A stretch of DNA of 64,000 nucleotides from Cristatella mucedo. Lineage: Eukaryota > Bryozoa > Phylactolaemata > Cristatellidae. The DNA lies in assembly GCA_009760855.2 (NCBI GenBank), contig WPIO01000006.1:1863501-1927500 (forward strand), given 5' to 3'. How positions within the stretch are numbered: position 1 is the stretch's first letter; every line of letters starts with the position of its first letter. The position numbers and the translations under genes are program-made. Below the pieces are notes generated by a model. It saw nothing but the letters and a program-made list of their open reading frames with translations. It did no database searches and had not been told where the DNA came from. Below, one piece after another: positions 60,706 through 64,000 of this stretch.

Positions 60706-61119
60706 ATTCATATCCGGTATGAGGGACTCAAGCAATGGCGGGCCTTGCGGATCGGAGTATGAATGCTGCTCTGGACCATTTGATCGACGGGGAGCCATCG
60801 AAGCTGCTGCAGCAAAGGAGACTCGTGGCTGAACCTCCGGGATTTGTTGACTAGCCTTTTAGCCATATTCATCACCAGCTGCCGAGGCCTTTTTTGATAG
60901 TCCAGCCACAATGGAATTGCAGTAGATCAGCCTGGACAGGGAGCCAGTGAGACTTTTCGAAGGCCCCCCCCCCCCGTGAGAGACACTCACTAATTTGAGA
61001 CAGGTTGCACTAAAACATCGCCAGTGCAAAGCAGAGCAGAGTCTCCGCAAAGTCCGCCAGCCGCGATCTTAGGTCGGCGTAAGAGCAGGAATTTGGTTAT
61101 ATCATATTATTTTAAGGAT

Positions 61120-61290
61120 TTAGTTCTGGTTTGAACCCTCGTTTAAGGTGCTCTCCTTCAAAGACCGAGGTCAAGGTGAATGCATTTGATTACAGAGGTA
61201 GTGCGCTCGAGCCCCGCGGCATATGTAAAGTGCCTGAGTAGAAATTAAATTCCCTTGGGGTGCTTTTAAAATAACTTTCATTTATTCATT
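61120..61290 (+). repeat. SINE A copy, long subfamily
   Basis: The head GTTTAAGGTGCTCTCC, the extra segment GTCAAGGTGAATGCATTTGA, B box GCGCTCGAGCCCC, and tail AAAGTGCCTGAGTAGAAATT then AAATTCCCTTGGGGTGC. It lies within the broken family 2 LINE of the minus strand. Confidence 0.72.
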
Positions 61291-62635
61291 TATATTTAAG
61301 AATATCGGCCGATAATTCAGGATAGTAGGTCTACAAGGAAAGTATTCAGTTAATTAGTCACTGCCGCGGATTCCGATGGTTTAAATGACAAATACAGCCG
61401 GGTATCGTCAGCAAAGAAGTGATAGCCGACCCCGAATTACTTTTCCCAGATGTTCGGTGTAAATGGAGAATAGCAAAGGACCGAGAACGGGGCCTCGTGG
61501 AACTCCACACGTGACCGGTATGCTGGACGAGACGGTGAACGGCGGCCAGCCAGAACCAGCCAGATCGCGGCTGATAATCATCATTCACGATTGTGCGACT
61601 ATAGGCTAGTTTATGGCCGAGGCCGCATAAAATGCCGGCGCCCTGAGATAGGCTGGCAGTTGGTATTCCAGACTCGGCATTGGCATTCAAAGTTGGCTTG
61701 AGCTCTAGGCCACAGAGCCGTTGGTGTCCGTCGCGGACGTTGTTGAACGCCTGTAACCGTCCACCGCTGTCGAATAGACTTGTCTGCATTATGGATACGG
61801 ACTTGACACGTAAAGGTATGAGCGCTCTTCGTCGCTATCCACGACACAAGGTTCAGGCGCTATCTGCATTCTTAGTGAGTCGGCTGAGACTAGCACCGCT
61901 ATGAGTGCTGCATCTGCTGCATATTTCTGACCCGACGTGGAAGCTGCAAGCCACGTCCGTAACAACACGACTGACCACACGACACCGATTGAACACGAGT
62001 GAGACGCACAAGTGCGATTTGAACCACGAAAGCTCGTGTCTCCCAGACCGATCACTTCTTTCATCCTTCGAGTAGCGCATCGAGATCACCATCGAGGCAG
62101 CTGTTACATCAATCAGGGCACGAACGCTGCGATCGTCGTGGCTGCTCAAGACGTCGTTGGTCGCACGAAGTAGAGCAGTCTCCGTGGTGTGGCGTCGCTT
62201 GAATCCGGACTGAAACTTTTCTGACAATTCAATTTTCTCCAGATGGGTACAGGATCCACTATAGCTGCAGCAGCTTCTGCCGTGAGTTTTGCCAGCAGCT
62301 GCTGCTGCAGCAAGCGATGAGCGCCAACTGGCGGCGCCAGTTGGTAAAGTGCCAGTTTGTCTTAGTTTTAGTCACCAGCTTAGCTCGAGACCAGTTCGGC
62401 ACGCGCAGTGATTGGAGCCAGACGTACGAGTAATTGAGTACGCTGCAGGCGTCGGGGAAAGCGTTTTGGGAAAGCGATCCAAACTAGCGATCCAAGCAAT
62501 CAAGCTGCGAGCGCCATGAAGGCTTACAAAGGACCCGAGTCCTGCGTCCTACGACGCTGTGAAGACCCGAGGTCATCAGCTCGAGCTGCCGCTGCTTGCT
62601 GTCGCTTCTTAGTAACGTAGAGGCTGGGATACTGA

Positions 62636-62692
62636 CCGGCGCTGGGCCAATGGCCGGCGCTGGGCCATTCGCCTGCGCTGGGCACAGAAGGT
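62636..62692. repeat. Imperfect tandem repeat, about 17 bp x 3
   Basis: Three successive units of the form CGGCGCTGGGCCAATGG (variants end CATTCG and CACAG). Confidence 0.75.
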
Positions 62693-63004
62693 GAGTGTGC
62701 GGATATTGATTAATCGCCGGTCAAAAGCAATACGCTTAACTGGACCGTAAGTTCGTGGAATTGACAGATCCGGCAGCCGAGCGGATTAGGACGTTGTTTT
62801 CGGGATGAGATTGTCAAGGGTCAACGATTACTCTTCTCCACAGCAGGTCGTTCGCTGCTTGGCGCCGGTAAAACGGGTCGGTCCAAGGGGGAACACGTGA
62901 CCACCCGATCGCCCGGTCCACCACAGGGCGTCCGCAACGTGCGAGCAGCCAGCCAGCCGTTAGAAGTATTTTTCCCCGAATGTTATCCGCCGACCGCGAA
63001 ACAG

Positions 63005-63100
63005 TCTGCTCAGAAAAGCGCCTAGAGAGAGAGATTGAGTTCTCTGAGGGCACTTTATCAAGTGCATTATTATTACTATTATTAATATTATTATTAGAAC
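63005..63100 (+). mobile_element. LINE family 1 tail
   Basis: AAAAGCGCCTAGAGAGAGAG, ATTGAGTTCTCTGAGGGCAC, TTTATCAAGTGCATT and (ATT)n. It is a tail-only insertion. The upstream sequence is not recognised as LINE. Confidence 0.75.
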
Positions 63101-63582
63101 AGGACTAGAGCTGACCATTGTCTTCTGGTCGTTAGCTACGCTTCCGGGTGTTGCTGATCCCCGCCCGCCCCATATCCCGCCCCCTAACCCCGACTGATTG
63201 ACGGTCGGCGCCATTAGGGAGGAGGGTCGCTTTCGGTACCCCCTCCCCCACCAACCGTGCCGAGGCGCCGAGTTAAGCTCGGATTACGGCTCTTGACTTT
63301 GACCGTCAGAGGCTCAGCTCCCGAATGCTTACAGGTGCAAGATGAGTGGATTCATGTAAGCACGTAATTACAGCTAGACCGCTGGCTGCCCGGGTTCCCC
63401 AAACCGGTCGAAGACTCGAAGCCGCAAGCAAGACTCGCGGCTGCGCGGCTGCCCGCAGGGAGCTCGACATTGAACTGACCCGGGTCGAGAGCGCATCTTC
63501 GTCGCCGTCGAACGGGATCGTGACATGGACGTCACTACCGCCTCCGCCATTGACCGCGTGGGGGGAAAGAGAAATTAGTGTC

Positions 63583-63942
<360 letters not shown>

Positions 63943-64000
63943 AATAATAATAATAATATTGCACTTGATAAAGCGCCCTCAGAGAACTTAATCTCTTTCT
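63943..64000 (-). mobile_element. LINE family 1 tail, runs off the window
   Basis: AATAATAATAATATTGCACT, TGATAAAGCGCCCTCAGAGA and ACTTAATCTCTTTCT. It abuts the long (GA)n-rich tract on its left. The rest of the element would lie beyond 64000. Confidence 0.8.

Larger units (their letters stand above)
58500..62230 (-). pseudogene. LINE family 2 copy cut into co-linear pieces
   Basis: Four minus-strand pieces are in the correct order. 61330-62230 holds SGFKRRHTTETALLRATNDV and [13 protein letters not shown] (about 61410-61450). 60712-61080 holds LIYCNSIVAGLSKKA, LLQQLRWLPVDQ and KARHCLSPSYRI. 59725-59781 continues with AGCTGAACTGCGG and CCTCGTGCCCCCAGGTCC (reverse complement). 58500-58831 holds the C-terminal end and 3' UTR. 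The gaps are filled by SINE A (61120), a family 1-type LINE (59782-60705), a family 1 LINE (59150-59725) and SINE B with nested SINE A (58832-59150). Confidence 0.8.
62230..63580. other. Unassigned sequence around a LINE tail
   Basis: Beyond the 17-bp tandem repeat and the tail at 63005, nothing is recognised. Confidence 0.4.

Overview
This window is a piece of an animal nuclear genome. The lineage cannot be fixed from the sequence. There is one spliced protein-coding gene with ordinary GT-AG introns. The rest is mostly decayed non-LTR retrotransposons of the CR1/L2 type, two tRNA-derived SINE families, hAT and Tc1/mariner DNA transposon remains, and long simple repeats, especially (GA)n/(CT)n. 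Several GC-rich, CpG-dense blocks (about 8.9-9.5, 14.9-15.6, 16.1-16.9, 43.5-44.1 and 55.4-55.9 kb) resemble CpG islands. No prokaryotic gene organisation, rRNA, CRISPR array or operon is visible.

The gene: from about 20.96 to 33.22 kb on the + strand, seven phase-compatible exons encode a RhoGAP-domain protein. Five exons (20959-23906) carry the domain with the arginine-finger region IFRRSGN. Two more exons (31514-31716 and 32626-33222) fit the open phase and would encode a Cys/Ser/Ala-rich tail ending in a TGA at 33220-33222. An AATAAA lies at 34051. The 7.6-kb intron between the two groups is packed with SINEs, a LINE tail, a Tc1 transposase relic, (TA)n and a LINE fragment. The 5' end of the gene was not found. 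One more upstream exon is suspected at 19285-19376, and the CpG-rich block at 16.1-16.9 kb is a possible promoter.

Transposable elements: 'LINE family 1' ends in a hairpin (AAGCGCC...AGAGA...TCTCT...GGGCGCTT) followed by (ATT)n. 'LINE family 2' ends in a different 3' UTR followed by (ATTAC)n. 'SINE A' has a tRNA-like head (A and B boxes) and ends in nearly the same hairpin as LINE family 1, so the LINE enzyme probably mobilises it. 'SINE B' has a tRNA-like head and another tail. The stretch 56-62.3 kb is a stack of nested insertions in which one family 2 LINE on the minus strand is cut into at least four co-linear pieces. A 4.3-kb hAT element with a TTF-type zinc finger (48727-53063, minus strand) carries its own family 2 LINE insertion. 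A 398-bp non-autonomous hAT element at 46897-47294 still has an 8-bp target duplication. A Tc1-like pseudogene (about 28.25-29.43 kb) has its helix-turn-helix segment amplified into a 61-bp tandem array.

Regions 1-6.5 kb, 38.1-39.2 kb, 44.2-46.9 kb and 53.1-55.4 kb hold nothing I can assign beyond simple repeats.
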